A stretch of 64,000 bases of DNA from Planococcus sp. CPCC 101016 (GCF_007859295.1 NZ_VOHB01000002.1:1117624-1181623); one strand, 5' to 3'. Counted from the first letter of the stretch, positions 33,250 through 43,956 are shown. A program made the numbers and translations. The notes: generated by a model not told the origin, from the sequence alone.

Positions 33250-34419
33250 ATGAGCATTTCTATCAACAGCCGGATCGAGTCGATTCAAATTTCAGGCATC
33301 CGCCAGTTTTCAAATCAATTAATCGATTATCCGGAAGCTATTAATTTAACAATCGGACAGCCTGATTTCCCAACCCCTGAAGCTGTTAAACAAGCAGCAA
33401 TTGAAGCGATCCGAAACGATCAAACAAGTTATACGCATAATGCGGGATCACTCGAACTGCGAGCAGAAATCGCTTCTTTTTTCAAGGATACGTATGAGCT
33501 GGATTTCGATCACAAAACAGAAATTATTGTCACCAATGGTGCCAGTGAAGGATTGGATTCCCTCTTTCGTGCCATTTTGGAAGAAGGAGATGAAGTTATT
33601 TTACCGGCGCCGGCTTATCCGGGATATGAGCCCATTATCAAGCTTTGCGGAGGCAAAGTAGTGTATCTGGACACTTCAGACACCGGCTTCCAGCCCGATC
33701 CACGGCGTCTGGAAAACTTAATCACTGAACGCACAAAAGCGGTTCTGATGAATTTCCCCTCCAATCCAACAGGTGTCACGATGGAGTCTGCTCAGCTCGA
33801 AAAAGTTGCATCAGTACTTGAGAAGCATGAGGTCTTTATCGTCACCGATGAAATTTATAGTGAAAATTCATATGGGGAGAAGCACTCCACTTTTGCCCGC
33901 TTTGACGAATTGCGCAATCGTACTTTCCTGGTTCATGGCCTTTCGAAGTCGCATTCGATGACAGGTTGGAGAATCGGTTTTGTTCTGGGGCCTGAAATGT
34001 ACATGAAGCATGTGTTGAAAGTGCATCAGTACAATGCGATTTGTGCTTCTGTTCCAGGTCAATTCGCTGCGCTCGAAGCGATGAAGAATCAGCGTCACAT
34101 TCCTGCTGAAATGAATAAACAATACATTTTGAGAAGAAATTTTGTGTATGGCCGCTTAACAGAGATGGGCATTGACGTAGTTCTGCCAAAAGGCGCCTTT
34201 TACATTTTTCCATCCATTGAGAAGTTCGGTATGACCTCTTTGGAGTTCGCTGAGCGTCTATTGAAAGAAGGAGGCGTAGCAGCAGTGCCTGGCTCTGCTT
34301 TCACAACTTACGGTGAAGGATTTGTCCGAATTTCTTATGCTTATAGTATGTCGGTGCTTGAAGAAGGTATGGACCGATTGGAAAAATTCATCAATACATT
34401 GACTGGATTTAAGAAATAG
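33250..34419 (+). CDS. patA: Class I/II aminotransferase, PatA-like
   Basis: 389-aa PLP-dependent enzyme: NLTIGQPDFPTPEAVKQAA, TNGASEGLD, SNPTGVT, PLP lysine in HGLSKSHSMTGWRIGF and the C-terminal Arg in GEGFVRISYAYS. The sequence is very close to B. subtilis PatA (N-acetyl-L,L-diaminopimelate aminotransferase of lysine/cell-wall synthesis) as I remember it. Its place behind a TRAP transporter, rather than with lysine genes, leaves open a paralogue with a different amino donor or acceptor. Confidence 0.82.
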   Translation: MSISINSRIESIQISGIRQFSNQLIDYPEAINLTIGQPDFPTPEAVKQAAIEAIRNDQTSYTHNAGSLELRAEIASFFKDTYELDFDHKTEIIVTNGASEGLDSLFRAILEEGDEVILPAPAYPGYEPIIKLCGGKVVYLDTSDTGFQPDPRRLENLITERTKAVLMNFPSNPTGVTMESAQLEKVASVLEKHEVFIVTDEIYSENSYGEKHSTFARFDELRNRTFLVHGLSKSHSMTGWRIGFVLGPEMYMKHVLKVHQYNAICASVPGQFAALEAMKNQRHIPAEMNKQYILRRNFVYGRLTEMGIDVVLPKGAFYIFPSIEKFGMTSLEFAERLLKEGGVAAVPGSAFTTYGEGFVRISYAYSMSVLEEGMDRLEKFINTLTGFKK

Positions 34420-34476
34420 ACGATTAGTGGACTGCTATACGGGTAAAGTTTCTTATATGAAAAGGAGCTGAACACG

Positions 34477-34971
34477 ATGTCAAATCCACAATTCTATCGA
34501 TTTGAAGACGATGGGGCAATTCCGAATAATCCTTCACTGGAAGTGATTTTGTATCCTGCTGCTTTTGCAAAGAAAACGGAAGAAATTGAAGCGGCATTCA
34601 ATAGCCACGATTGGACAAACAGTTGGACCGGCGGAGTTTTTGAATATCACCATTACCACAGCAACACACATGAAGTTTTAGGAGTGCGCAGCGGGTCCGC
34701 AACCCTGCAGATTGGCGGGGAGCAAGGGGAAACCTTGTCGGTAACAGCCGGTGATGTCGTGTTGCTGCCAGCAGGAACAGGACATAAAAAGCTGGAAGCT
34801 AGTGATGATTTTCAAATTGTCGGTGCTTATCCCGGCGGCGTATCCTACAACCTGAAGACAGGAGAACCAGGGGAACGCCCGTATGTTCTGGAGGATATTC
34901 AAAATACCCCTCTCCCAAAAACAGATCCTGTCTATGGCGATAACGGGCCTGTTATTGAAAAATGGACATAA
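34477..34971 (+). CDS. Cupin-domain protein
   Basis: 164-aa cupin. Motif 1-like HYHSNTHEVLGVRSGSATLQIGG with His and Glu metal-ligand candidates and motif 2-like GDVVLLPAGTGHKKLE; N-terminal PNNPSLEVILYPAAF precedes the barrel. Such proteins are isomerases, dioxygenases or binding proteins, often annotated YjlB-like; the reaction is unknown. Last gene of the TRAP-patA run, start ATG 34477 after AAAAGGAG. Confidence 0.78.
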   Translation: MSNPQFYRFEDDGAIPNNPSLEVILYPAAFAKKTEEIEAAFNSHDWTNSWTGGVFEYHHYHSNTHEVLGVRSGSATLQIGGEQGETLSVTAGDVVLLPAGTGHKKLEASDDFQIVGAYPGGVSYNLKTGEPGERPYVLEDIQNTPLPKTDPVYGDNGPVIEKWT

Positions 34972-34979
34972 AACACATA

Positions 34980-35013
34980 AAAGCCCTTTGCCAGGTCCCT
35001 GGCGAAGGGCTTT
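34980..35013. terminator. Terminator of the TRAP-patA-cupin operon
   Basis: AAAGCCCTTTGCCAGG/CTGGCGAAGGGCTTT, 3-nt loop. Confidence 0.8.
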
Positions 35014-35061
35014 CGAGTTTTGAAGGTTATAATCCATCAAAACCCTTGAGTGTTTTATCCG

Positions 35062-35910
35062 TTACTCGTAGTAGCCTTCAGTCGATTTTCGGAAAGTCTT
35101 AAACTGATCGGCATCATGGCCGAACCAGACATCCGAATTGGTTTCTTTTGAGATTCTGCGGATTTTTTCGACGGCAGAAGTATAACCGACAGAATCGTAC
35201 AGAATACCAGGCGGTTTGATGGGGGGACCAAAACTTTCAGCTGTGTAAATGGCATCGGATGCAAGAATGATTCCACCGGTTTCAGGCAATTGAATCTGCA
35301 AGCCGAGCATTCCCCATGCGTGGCCGCTGCCAAAGTTCAGGATTTTAATTCCTTCAGCAAGCTGCAAGCCGTCTTCTGTCCGCTTAACGGTCTGCCATTG
35401 AAGGTTGTTTTTAATCCAGGCATCAATGTCGCCCCAGATATAGGCACCTTCTTTCATGTTCCGGGCATAAGTCTGCAGAGCACCGTTAAGCTCATCTTCA
35501 TGGACGATGATGGTGGCATTGGTGAATAGCTCAAGGCAGCCGGCATGATCCAAATGCAAGTGGGAAGCAACTACATACTTGATGTCTTCCGGGCGAACGT
35601 TCAATTCCTCCAGCCGGTGATGCAAATAGCATTCTTCCGGCATGTCAATCGGAAACAGGGATTGTGTCACTTTCCCCCAGCGGCCTTCTGCACCCATCGA
35701 GTTTGGGTTACAGGCCGTGTCGAACAGGATTTTTCCTTCCGGATGATCAATCAATACCGTGTAGACCGGAAATGTCACCATTTCACTCGGCGGATTCGGA
35801 TTCTGCGCACTTGCCGGGTTGTGCATCGAAATCATGTAATTCTTGTCCATGCTTAAAGTGCCGTTGTCCATTACATACAGCTTCGGGTTTGGCTTGATAA
35901 TACCAGTCAT
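35062..35910 (-). CDS. Metallo-beta-lactamase-fold lactonase (AHL lactonase-like)
   Basis: 282 aa. Dinuclear zinc motif SHLHLDHAG (HxHxDH), with further ligands His in SGHAWGM and Asp in ILASDAIY and a final His in WFGHD. The N-terminal VYTVLIDHPEGKILFDTACNP is typical of N-acyl-homoserine-lactone lactonases (AiiA/AttM class), which open signalling lactones; many homologues act on other lactones. No signal peptide, so intracellular. ATG 35910 follows GAGAGGGGG. Monocistronic. Confidence 0.82.
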   Translation of the reverse strand: MTGIIKPNPKLYVMDNGTLSMDKNYMISMHNPASAQNPNPPSEMVTFPVYTVLIDHPEGKILFDTACNPNSMGAEGRWGKVTQSLFPIDMPEECYLHHRLEELNVRPEDIKYVVASHLHLDHAGCLELFTNATIIVHEDELNGALQTYARNMKEGAYIWGDIDAWIKNNLQWQTVKRTEDGLQLAEGIKILNFGSGHAWGMLGLQIQLPETGGIILASDAIYTAESFGPPIKPPGILYDSVGYTSAVEKIRRISKETNSDVWFGHDADQFKTFRKSTEGYYE

Positions 35911-35974
35911 CAATTTTCCCCCTCTCAGAATACTTCCATAATATCACAATTTTCAGATAATGATACACGGTAAT

Positions 35975-36007
35975 TAAAAAACTCTTGAGCGGTTAAGCTC
36001 AAGAGTC
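35975..36007 (-). terminator. Terminator of yclM
   Basis: Minus strand ACTCTTGAGC/GCTCAAGAGT then a T-run. Confidence 0.8.
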
Positions 36008-36025
36008 TATAGATGGGGCTATTGA

Positions 36026-37390
36026 TTAATGAACCATAGCCGGTTCAAAGAATTCCTTATATAATTCATTCAATATCTTTTGTTCATCTTCTTTTAAGAT
36101 GCCAAATACCAAACTCACTTCTGAAGAACCCTGATTGATCATTTCAATATTGACACCGGTTCTTGCAAAGGCATTAGCGGCCCGGGCAGTAAGGCCTTTT
36201 GTATTGTTCATGCCTTCGCCTACAAGGACAACCATTGAAAAATCACTTCGGATATGGACATCGTCAGCCTGAAGTTCTGATTTCACCCGCTCAATAATGC
36301 GTTGTTCTTTATCGGCAGTCAATTGATGGCTGCGCAGGATGACAGAAAGGTTATCAATCCCGGATGGAATATGTTCGTATGAAATTTCTTCGTCTTCTAA
36401 TATTTGCAGCAACTTGCGGCCAAACCCGATCTCGCGATTCATTAAGTATTTGCTGACGTAGAGTGTCGAGAAGCCGCTGTCTGCTGAGATACCTGTAACG
36501 GGACGAAGCGAATGATCACGTTCTGCGACAATCATGGTTCCAGGTGCAGCGGGGTTATTGGTATTGCGGATACATAAAGGAACAGCTGCTTTAAAGACGG
36601 GCATCAATGCTTCATCGTGCAAAACAGCAAATCCCGCATATGAAAGCTCGCGCATTTCCCGGTAAGTCATCTGCTCAATTTCGGCAGGATTATTCACCAC
36701 TCGGGGATTGGCCGCGAACACACAATCTACATCGGTAAAATTCTCATACAACTCCGCTTTGACTGCAGCTGCAAGAATCGAACCGGTAATGTCTGAGCCC
36801 CCGCGTTCAAATGTCCGCAATAGCCCTTCTTTTGTATAACCGAAAAAGCCGGGGAAGACCGTGATGGTTTCTTTATGACGCAGTTCTGCCAATCTGTCAT
36901 AGGCTTCAGGAAGCGCCTGAGCCCGTTCCGGCAAGTCATTTACAAACAACCCAGCATCCAGCGGGTTCACATAGTCTGCAGCCAGACCGATAGAAGTCAG
37001 GTAAGCGGCAATCAATTTTGCAGAATTGTCTTCACCGCTTGCTTTGATTGAGTCTGCAAAAAGAGGGGGAGAACTTTTATCTGCTTGGAGACGGTTTAAG
37101 AGGTCTGTTTCGATGACTTGTTTAATGTCATTGCCCAGTCCCAATTCATCAGCGATTTCCGAATATCTTCCCACGACTTTTGCAAGGGCAGTGTCTGTCG
37201 GTTCCTCACGGAGCGCTGCTGCCGATAAATCAATTAGTAAATCTGTTACTTTTACATCTCCATCAAATCTCTTGCCGGGAGCAGAGACGACGACAATCTT
37301 GCGCGAAGGCTCCGCTTTGACGATTGCTGCCACTTTTTTTATCTGTTGTGCACTAGCTACTGAAGTACCGCCGAATTTGCTCACTTTCAT
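36026..37390 (-). CDS. yclM: Aspartate kinase, YclM type
   Basis: 454-aa monofunctional aspartokinase phosphorylating aspartate for the threonine/methionine/lysine pathway. KFGGTSVASAQQIKK at the N-terminus, KASGEDN-like SIKASGEDNSAKLIAAYL, FERGGSDITGSILAAAV, and two C-terminal ACT domains (residues about 300-454, ending in IEMINQGSSEVSLVFGI). Very close to B. subtilis YclM (the threonine-linked isozyme). An ATG 15 nt upstream (37405) is possible; neither start has a strong ribosome site. Divergent from hom-thrC-thrB, so threonine control at the shared intergenic region is plausible. Confidence 0.9.
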   Translation of the reverse strand: MKVSKFGGTSVASAQQIKKVAAIVKAEPSRKIVVVSAPGKRFDGDVKVTDLLIDLSAAALREEPTDTALAKVVGRYSEIADELGLGNDIKQVIETDLLNRLQADKSSPPLFADSIKASGEDNSAKLIAAYLTSIGLAADYVNPLDAGLFVNDLPERAQALPEAYDRLAELRHKETITVFPGFFGYTKEGLLRTFERGGSDITGSILAAAVKAELYENFTDVDCVFAANPRVVNNPAEIEQMTYREMRELSYAGFAVLHDEALMPVFKAAVPLCIRNTNNPAAPGTMIVAERDHSLRPVTGISADSGFSTLYVSKYLMNREIGFGRKLLQILEDEEISYEHIPSGIDNLSVILRSHQLTADKEQRIIERVKSELQADDVHIRSDFSMVVLVGEGMNNTKGLTARAANAFARTGVNIEMINQGSSEVSLVFGILKEDEQKILNELYKEFFEPAMVH

Positions 37391-37517
37391 CCAATCAAGT
37401 CCCATCTTTTTTAATAGTCTGTAAAAGGGTTGTTTTAACTAAGATATAATACTATAATGTCCCTATGACAAAAACAGCTGTTTTTTCACAGTGTACACAC
37501 CATGGGAGGAATCGTCA

Positions 37518-38810
37518 ATGAAAAATGAAATTTCAATCGGATTATTAGGCCTTGGAACGGTGGGCAGCGGAGTTGCTAAAATCATCCAGCAGCATCAGCA
37601 GGATTTGCATCATAAATTAGGTGCCCAAGTTTCAATCAGGAAAGTGCTGGTCAGAAATGCTAATAAAGACCGGATTTCCAGTTTAGATCCGAGTGTTTTC
37701 ACGACGGATATAGAAGAAATTTTGAATGATTCTTCTCTCGATATCATTGTCGAAGTGATGGGCGGCATCGATGGTGCTAAATCGGCTATCGAAAAAGCGC
37801 TCAGATCAGGCAAACAAGTGGTTACCGCCAATAAAGATGTTATGGCTGAATATGGCCATGAGCTATTGAAGTTGGCAGACGCTGAAAAATGCGACCTTTT
37901 CTATGAAGCAAGTGTTGCCGGTGGTGTACCGATTATTCGGACATTGGAAGACGGACTTGCTTCTGACCGCATCTCCAGTCTGATGGGGATTGTCAATGGC
38001 ACAACAAATTTCATCATGACAAAAATGAAAAAAGAGAATATGACATATGATGATGCATTGGCTGAAGCGACAAAACTGGGTTACGCCGAAGCAGATCCGT
38101 CTTCGGACGTGGATGGACTGGATGCAGCTCGGAAGATGGTTATCTTGTCTTCACTGGCCTTCTCGACAGAAGTACACCTGGATGATGTGCTTGTCAGAGG
38201 AATGAAAGATATCCGCGACGGCGATCTTGAACTTGCGAATAAGTTTGGTTATACCATGAAAATGGTTGGCTCTTCAACTAAAGATGAAGATGGCATCGAA
38301 GTATCGGTGGAACCGATCTTCCTGGCAAACTCGCATCCCTTAGCTTCGGTCAACAATGAATTCAACGCTGTCTACATATATGGTGAAGCAGTTGGTGAAA
38401 CGATGCTCTATGGCCCTGGAGCAGGTTCACTTCCGACTGCAACTTCAGTTGTTTCAGATATTATCGCAGCGTGCCGCAATCTGCAGCTTGGCGTCAACGG
38501 AAAACGTGCACATGCTGCACAGCACGAGCGTGTCATTAAACCTGAATCTAAACGTTTTGCAAAATATTGCCATCGTTTGCTGGTAAATGATGAAGTTGGC
38601 GTCCTGTCAAAAATGACAGCTGTCTACAGCAAACACGGTGCCAGCATCCAATCTGTAATGCAGTCCCCGGCAGATAGCGAGGACAAAGCTGAACTGGTGC
38701 TCCTTACGCATCAGATTTCAAGACAGCAGCATTTGGATGTATTAAATGAATTAAAAGGAACGGCGAGCGTCATCAGCCATTACCGCATAGAAGGGGAGGA
38801 AACAGCATGA
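37518..38810 (+). CDS. hom: Homoserine dehydrogenase
   Basis: 430 aa from ATG 37518 after GGGAGGA. NAD(P) motif [16 protein letters not shown], catalytic domain [14 protein letters not shown] and [15 protein letters not shown] (catalytic Lys), C-terminal ACT domain (about residues 350-425, [21 protein letters not shown]) for feedback control by threonine. Reduces aspartate semialdehyde to homoserine. First gene of hom-thrC-thrB; its stop overlaps thrC by 4 nt. Confidence 0.93.
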   Translation: MKNEISIGLLGLGTVGSGVAKIIQQHQQDLHHKLGAQVSIRKVLVRNANKDRISSLDPSVFTTDIEEILNDSSLDIIVEVMGGIDGAKSAIEKALRSGKQVVTANKDVMAEYGHELLKLADAEKCDLFYEASVAGGVPIIRTLEDGLASDRISSLMGIVNGTTNFIMTKMKKENMTYDDALAEATKLGYAEADPSSDVDGLDAARKMVILSSLAFSTEVHLDDVLVRGMKDIRDGDLELANKFGYTMKMVGSSTKDEDGIEVSVEPIFLANSHPLASVNNEFNAVYIYGEAVGETMLYGPGAGSLPTATSVVSDIIAACRNLQLGVNGKRAHAAQHERVIKPESKRFAKYCHRLLVNDEVGVLSKMTAVYSKHGASIQSVMQSPADSEDKAELVLLTHQISRQQHLDVLNELKGTASVISHYRIEGEETA

Positions 38811-39868
38811 GATGGCAAGGATTGATTGAGGAACATAAGGAATGGCTTCCGGTTACAGAAAATACACCTTCACTGACGTTGCAAGAAGGCAATACGCCAT
38901 TAGTGCACCTGGAAAGATTATCGAAAGAATGGGGCATAGACCTCTACGTAAAACTAGAAGGGGCAAACCCGACCGGCTCTTTTAAAGACCGCGGAATGGT
39001 TATGGCTGTCGCTAAAGCAAAAGAAGAAGGAAAAACAGTTTTAGTTTGTGCATCTACGGGCAATACTTCTGCTTCTGCGGCTGCGTATGGTGCAAGAGCG
39101 GGGATGCGGACCATCGTCGTTATTCCGGAAGGGCGCATCGCACTTGGGAAACTGGCCCAGGCAAAAATGTATGGAGCGGAAATTCTTGAAATCAAAGGAA
39201 ATTTTGATGAAGCTCTTCAAATGGTCCGGGAAGTTGGGCAGGAAGCAGGCATTGCACTTGTCAATTCCGTCAATCCATACCGGCTGGAAGGACAGAAAAC
39301 GATCGCTTTTGAAGTGATTGACCAATTGGGGCAAGTCCCGGATATTTTTGCATTGCCAGTCGGCAATGCCGGCAATATCTCAGCATCATGGAAAGGCTTT
39401 ACGGAATATGCGGAACGTACCGGTGAAAAACGCCCGGCGCTTCTTGGCGTCCAGGCAGCTGGAGCCGCACCAATCGTTAACAATGAAGTCGTGAAAAATC
39501 CAGAGACAGTGGCAACTGCTATCCGCATCGGCAATCCAGCAAGCTGGCAGTTGGCACTCGATGCCTTGGATCAATCAAATGGAACGATTCTGGCAGCTAC
39601 CGATGAAGAAATCCTGAAAGCTTATCAGCTTTTGGCTTCAACTGAGGGAATATTTGCTGAACCGGCGTCTTGTGCTTCTATCGCGGGCATCAAAAAGCAA
39701 GTGGAAAGTGGAGCACTGAAAAAAGGATCGAAGGTGGTTGCAGTACTGACAGGCAACGGGCTAAAAGATCCTGAAACAGCAATTTCAGTGAATCAGCACA
39801 AAGCACTTCTTGTGCCAGAAGATATGGAACGTTTTTGGGAGGATCTAAAAAAAGGAGTGAAGATATGA
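38807..39868 (+). CDS. thrC: Threonine synthase
   Basis: 353-aa PLP enzyme converting O-phosphohomoserine to threonine. PLP lysine in [34 protein letters not shown], and the phosphate-cup [20 protein letters not shown] coupling to hom and 4-nt overlap with thrB, the standard Bacillus order. Confidence 0.93.
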   Translation: MRWQGLIEEHKEWLPVTENTPSLTLQEGNTPLVHLERLSKEWGIDLYVKLEGANPTGSFKDRGMVMAVAKAKEEGKTVLVCASTGNTSASAAAYGARAGMRTIVVIPEGRIALGKLAQAKMYGAEILEIKGNFDEALQMVREVGQEAGIALVNSVNPYRLEGQKTIAFEVIDQLGQVPDIFALPVGNAGNISASWKGFTEYAERTGEKRPALLGVQAAGAAPIVNNEVVKNPETVATAIRIGNPASWQLALDALDQSNGTILAATDEEILKAYQLLASTEGIFAEPASCASIAGIKKQVESGALKKGSKVVAVLTGNGLKDPETAISVNQHKALLVPEDMERFWEDLKKGVKI

Positions 39869-40770
39869 GCTATAAAGAATTCTCTGTGACTGTTCCTGCT
39901 TCAACAGCCAATTTGGGCCCAGGATTTGATTCGATTGGTCTGGCATTGGACCTTCATATGTTCGTTCATGTTTCGCCGGCTGATGAATGGCTGGTTGAAT
40001 ACAAAGATCAAGGTTATCAGCAGATTACCAGCGGCACTGACAACTTAATTGTCGCTACTGCACAAGCCGTTGCAGATAAGTACAGTCATCCACTGCCAAG
40101 TGCGAAATTAGTGGTGGAAACAGAGATTCCGTTAAGCAGAGGCCTTGGCAGCAGTGCATCCGCAATTGCTGCCGGCATTGAAATTGCGGATCGATTGATT
40201 GGCTTAAACCTGCCGATGAAAGAGAAGTTGAGAATTGGAACGGAAATGGAAGGGCATCCGGACAATATTTCTGCGTCACTTCTTGGCGGTCTGACAATTT
40301 CCTATTTTGACGAAGAGGATTTGGAAATAGTTCATGTTCCTCAAGTGGAGATCGGGGTAGTCATTCTGGTTCCTCCAACTGAATTCTTAACTGCGGAATC
40401 ACGCAATCTGCTGCCCGAGGCTTTGCCGCATGCAACAGCGATTCGAGGCAGTGCTTCAGGCAATGTCATGTCCGCTGCATTGGCAAGAGGAGATTGGCAG
40501 ACTGCAGGGCGTATGATGCAGAAAGACACTTTCCATGAGCCATACCGTAAAGCCAGATTTCCTGATTTTGATGCGATTCAAGAAAGCTGCCATGAACTTG
40601 GCGTGTTTGGTACGGCGATCAGCGGTGCAGGCCCTTCATTGTTTATTGCAGTAGAAAAAGGACAGGAACAAGCCATAGCTGAACAATTGGCAGAGAAGTT
40701 TCCGCATTATGAATGCTTGGTCACCAGACCTTCTTCCAAAGGCATCAAAACATGCGAAACAGTTGTGTAA
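39865..40770 (+). CDS. thrB: Homoserine kinase
   Basis: 301-aa GHMP kinase. N-terminal [26 protein letters not shown] loop [17 protein letters not shown] and C-terminal [18 protein letters not shown] 39865 overlaps the thrC stop; the longer upstream frame lies inside thrC. Makes O-phosphohomoserine for ThrC. Last gene of the operon, with a strong terminator. Confidence 0.93.
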   Translation: MSYKEFSVTVPASTANLGPGFDSIGLALDLHMFVHVSPADEWLVEYKDQGYQQITSGTDNLIVATAQAVADKYSHPLPSAKLVVETEIPLSRGLGSSASAIAAGIEIADRLIGLNLPMKEKLRIGTEMEGHPDNISASLLGGLTISYFDEEDLEIVHVPQVEIGVVILVPPTEFLTAESRNLLPEALPHATAIRGSASGNVMSAALARGDWQTAGRMMQKDTFHEPYRKARFPDFDAIQESCHELGVFGTAISGAGPSLFIAVEKGQEQAIAEQLAEKFPHYECLVTRPSSKGIKTCETVV

Positions 40771-40779
40771 AACAAATCG

Positions 40780-40818
40780 AAAAGAAGCGGTCCGGAATTT
40801 TCCGGGCCGCTTCTTTTG
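40780..40818. terminator. Bidirectional terminator thrB/gabD
   Basis: AAAGAAGCGGTCCGGAA/TTCCGGGCCGCTTCTTTT between converging genes. Confidence 0.85.
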
Positions 40819-40822
40819 GTAT

Positions 40823-42247
40823 TTATATTTTTATAGAAATGTATTTGGTTTCCAAGAATGCTTCCAGGCCTTCTTGTCCACCTTCACGTCCAACACCACT
40901 TTCCTTCATTCCGCCGAACGGTGCCTGCGCTGTGGAAGGGGCTCCATCGTTCCAGCCAACAATTCCGTAGTCCAGGTTTTCGGATAAGTAAGTGCCGCGG
41001 GACATGCTTTCAGTAAAGAAGTATGCCGCTAATCCAAAACGCGTATCATTCGCCAATTTTACGGCTTCTTCATCGGTTTCAAAAGACATAATAGGTGCTA
41101 CAGGACCAAAGGTTTCTTCGTTCATGACGAGCATATCCGAAGTGGCATTGACTAAAACAGTCGGATTATAGAAGTAGGCATTGTTCTCTGAACGGCCGTC
41201 TCCTCCAACCAATACTTTGGCGCCTTTTTCAACGGCATCATTGACATGGTTTTCGACTTTTTCATAACCGTCCTTGTCGACCAATGGCCCAATCTGAACA
41301 CCTTCATCCAATCCGTTGCCGACCTTCAGATTCCCTGCAGCTTGTTGAAGTTTCTGGGAAAATTCCTCGACAATGCTTTGCTGTACGTATATGCGGTTGC
41401 CGCAGACGCATGTCTGGCCGGCATTACGGAATTTCGATGCCATGACGCCTTCAACTGCAAGATCCATATCTGCATCTTCCAGAACGATGATGGGTGCATG
41501 GCCGCCCAATTCAAGTGACAGGTTTAACATAGTTTCGGAAGCCTGCTTCATCAATTCTTTGCCAATCTCAGTCGATCCGGTAAACGTCAGCTTGCGCACA
41601 TCGGGATGACTGGTAAAAACCTTACCGATTTTACTTGCGCTGCCGGTCACCAGATTAATCACGCCTTTAGGAAACCCGGCTTCTATTGCAAGTTCATACA
41701 TTTTAACAGCAGTTAAGGGAGTCATTTTTGCGGGCTTGGCGACGAATGTACATCCTGCTGCCAAAGCCGGAGCCATTTTTCTGGCCATCATGGCGGCAGG
41801 GAAGTTCCATGGCGTGATGGATACTACAACGCCTACCGGCTGTTTATTGATTTGGATGCGTTTGCCGTCTTTGCTTGCTGGAATTGTCCGACCATACATG
41901 CGCTTGCCTTCTTCGGCGAACCAGGAGACAAACGATGCAGAATACTCAATCTCCCCAATAGCTTCAGCCAAAGGCTTGCCCATTTCTTTTGTTAGAATTT
42001 CACCGATTTCTTCTTTATGCTCAAGCAGCAAATCGTGCCACTTCATCAGAAGCTCAGCGCGATGATAAGCTGTCGTTTTTGACCATTCGGGAAATGCGGC
42101 AGCGGCAGCTTCAATTGCAGCGGTCGCTTCGTTTTCGCCCCCGTTTGGCACTGTACCGACAATGTCACCCGTTGCCGGATTTGTCACCTCAATTTTTCCA
42201 TCGCCTGTATCGATCCATTCACTATTAATATAATGTCTGCCATCCAT
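40823..42247 (-). CDS. gabD: Succinate-semialdehyde dehydrogenase (NAD(P)+)
   Basis: 474-aa aldehyde dehydrogenase; catalytic Cys in FRNAGQTCVCGNR, general-base Glu in LSLELGGHAP, cofactor region ITPWNFPAAMMARKMAPALAAGCTFVAKPAKMTP. Overall form (GRTIPASKDGKRIQINKQPVGV, FGGMKESGVGREGG) matches GabD, which oxidises succinate semialdehyde from GABA to succinate. No GABA transaminase or permease adjoins. The cofactor-discriminating position is Lys in AKPAK. Monocistronic; ribosome site AGGAGG before ATG 42247. Confidence 0.88.
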   Translation of the reverse strand: MDGRHYINSEWIDTGDGKIEVTNPATGDIVGTVPNGGENEATAAIEAAAAAFPEWSKTTAYHRAELLMKWHDLLLEHKEEIGEILTKEMGKPLAEAIGEIEYSASFVSWFAEEGKRMYGRTIPASKDGKRIQINKQPVGVVVSITPWNFPAAMMARKMAPALAAGCTFVAKPAKMTPLTAVKMYELAIEAGFPKGVINLVTGSASKIGKVFTSHPDVRKLTFTGSTEIGKELMKQASETMLNLSLELGGHAPIIVLEDADMDLAVEGVMASKFRNAGQTCVCGNRIYVQQSIVEEFSQKLQQAAGNLKVGNGLDEGVQIGPLVDKDGYEKVENHVNDAVEKGAKVLVGGDGRSENNAYFYNPTVLVNATSDMLVMNEETFGPVAPIMSFETDEEAVKLANDTRFGLAAYFFTESMSRGTYLSENLDYGIVGWNDGAPSTAQAPFGGMKESGVGREGGQEGLEAFLETKYISIKI

Positions 42248-42682
42248 TTTTTTGAAGTCCTCCTTTAAGATTGCGTGTATCCTAATAAATACCTCTTATG
42301 GAGCACAGGTAAACGTTCGGGAAAAGTGAGCGAATTGTATTTTCTTCATTTTTCGTCAAAAAGACAAAAGCGAATAATGACAATAATTTATAAATCAAGG
42401 CAGCTGGAGGGAAAATGAATGAAAATTCATTTAAACGTTATTTCAAAATAGTCAATTTATTCTATTTATACTAGTGCGATATTGTGCTACTATTGCAACA
42501 TTATAAAATCTTTAGCATAAAGCTACAGATTCAATAGCTATTCCATTTTATTGGGTAACACGATTCTGCTTTTGAAATTGGATCTTCTGATCGTTAAAGC
42601 TCGTTAGAATCAGTAAAAGGAAAAGTCTCTATTGGTTGAAATTGCTTTTTAGCTGCTATTGGAAAAAGAGGAGGAAATTAGC
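42248..42682. other. 435-bp AT-rich intergenic region without a gene
   Basis: Divergent gap between gabD and the transporter gene. Apart from the two ribosome sites I see only AT-rich sequence with several weak -10-like hexamers (e.g. TATACT near 42465) and no convincing ORF, hairpin or repeat. It must carry both divergent promoters; its length would allow an activator site, possibly sigma-54-type, but no GG-N10-GC pair stands out. Confidence 0.5.
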
Positions 42683-43879
42683 ATGGCCCAAATGCTCGCG
42701 TTAACCATTTTAATCTTTGTATTATTTATTGGCGAGGCAATTTCAACTCGTACAAAAGCTTGGATTCCTTCGATATTTGTCAGTGGAGTGCTGTTCCTTC
42801 TGGGATATTGGACATTCTTCCCGCCAGAAATTGTAGAGATTGCAGGTATACCACCGGCAGTAGCCGTTATGCTCATTTATTTACTAATTACGAATATGGG
42901 AACTTTATTGTCTCTTGAAGAATTAAAAAATCAGTGGAGAACGATTCTAATTGCCATATCTGGCATTTTAGGAATTATTGCTGCCTTATTCAGTATCGGA
43001 ATTTTGTTGTTTGATTTTAATACAGTTGTAGTAGCTATTCCTCCTTTAGTTGGTGGACTGGTATCCGCATTGATCATGTCTGAGGGTGCAGCTGCAGCCG
43101 GACTTCCGACGCTGGCAGTCTTTGCCATAGTGATTTACGTAGTGCAGGGGTTTGCGGGATATCCGCTTACATCAATTATGTTGAAAAAAGAAGGCCAAAA
43201 CTTGCTGAACAAATACCGAAACAATGAATTGACAGCTAAACAATTGCCTGGTGAACAACAAGGAACGACAGGCAAAGCAGTCAAGGAACCGCGCATGTTC
43301 GCCAATATGCCGGATAAATACAACACGGACTTTTTCAAGTTTTTCCGCTTAGCATTCGTCGGATACCTGGCTTACCTGACATCAACTGTCGCTGCTCCAG
43401 TAGTGGAAATTAGCCCGTTCGTACTGTGTTTGTTATTTGGTGTTATTGGGCGCAGCATCGGGTTTCTTGAACGTCATCCACTGCAAAAAGCGAACGGTTT
43501 CGGATTCGCAATCATGGGTTTATTGCTTTACATTTTCGATGGCTTAAAAAATGCCACCCCAAGTATGATGCTGGAGATCCTTTATCCGCTTATCGGCTGT
43601 ATCCTCATCGGTGTAGTGGGGATGTATATCTTTTCATTCATCATCGGCAAACTTCTTAAAGTCAGCAAAGAAATGGCATTTGCCGTTTCATTGACGGCTC
43701 TGTACGGATTCCCGGCAGATTACATCATTACTGTGGAAGTCATCAATTCATTGACCAAAGACGAAGAAGAACGGCAAGTCCTGACTAGCCATATGTTGCC
43801 GCCAATGCTAGTAGCAGGGTTTATTACGGTTACCATCGTCTCTGTTATATTGGCAGGTATATTCGTCGGTTTCTTGTAA
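42683..43879 (+). CDS. Multi-pass membrane transporter of unknown substrate
   Basis: 398 aa, ten or eleven membrane segments with a cytosolic loop at about 175-215 (MLKKEGQNLLNKYRNNELTAKQ). Start ATG 42683 after GAGGAGG. Blocks such as ISTRTKAWIPSIFVSGVLFLLGYW, PPLVGGLVSALIMSEGAAAAGLPTL and FVLCLLFGVIGRSIGFLERHPL give an ESS/GltS-like impression (two related halves), but I cannot assign a family with confidence. Followed 77 nt later by two M20 amidohydrolases, which suggests it imports an N-acylated or carbamoylated amino compound. Confidence 0.72.
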   Translation: MAQMLALTILIFVLFIGEAISTRTKAWIPSIFVSGVLFLLGYWTFFPPEIVEIAGIPPAVAVMLIYLLITNMGTLLSLEELKNQWRTILIAISGILGIIAALFSIGILLFDFNTVVVAIPPLVGGLVSALIMSEGAAAAGLPTLAVFAIVIYVVQGFAGYPLTSIMLKKEGQNLLNKYRNNELTAKQLPGEQQGTTGKAVKEPRMFANMPDKYNTDFFKFFRLAFVGYLAYLTSTVAAPVVEISPFVLCLLFGVIGRSIGFLERHPLQKANGFGFAIMGLLLYIFDGLKNATPSMMLEILYPLIGCILIGVVGMYIFSFIIGKLLKVSKEMAFAVSLTALYGFPADYIITVEVINSLTKDEEERQVLTSHMLPPMLVAGFITVTIVSVILAGIFVGFL

Positions 43880-43956
43880 AAAGAAAACGCCGAATAGGCA
43901 ATCGTAACAAATCGGCCTGAAAATAAAAGAAAGACTAAACCGAAAGGAAGTCACTC

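Noticed and set aside
36026-37517. Lysine riboswitch or T-box ahead of yclM or hom
   Set aside because: The divergent gap is only about 130 nt and shows no T-box sequence or L-box structure.
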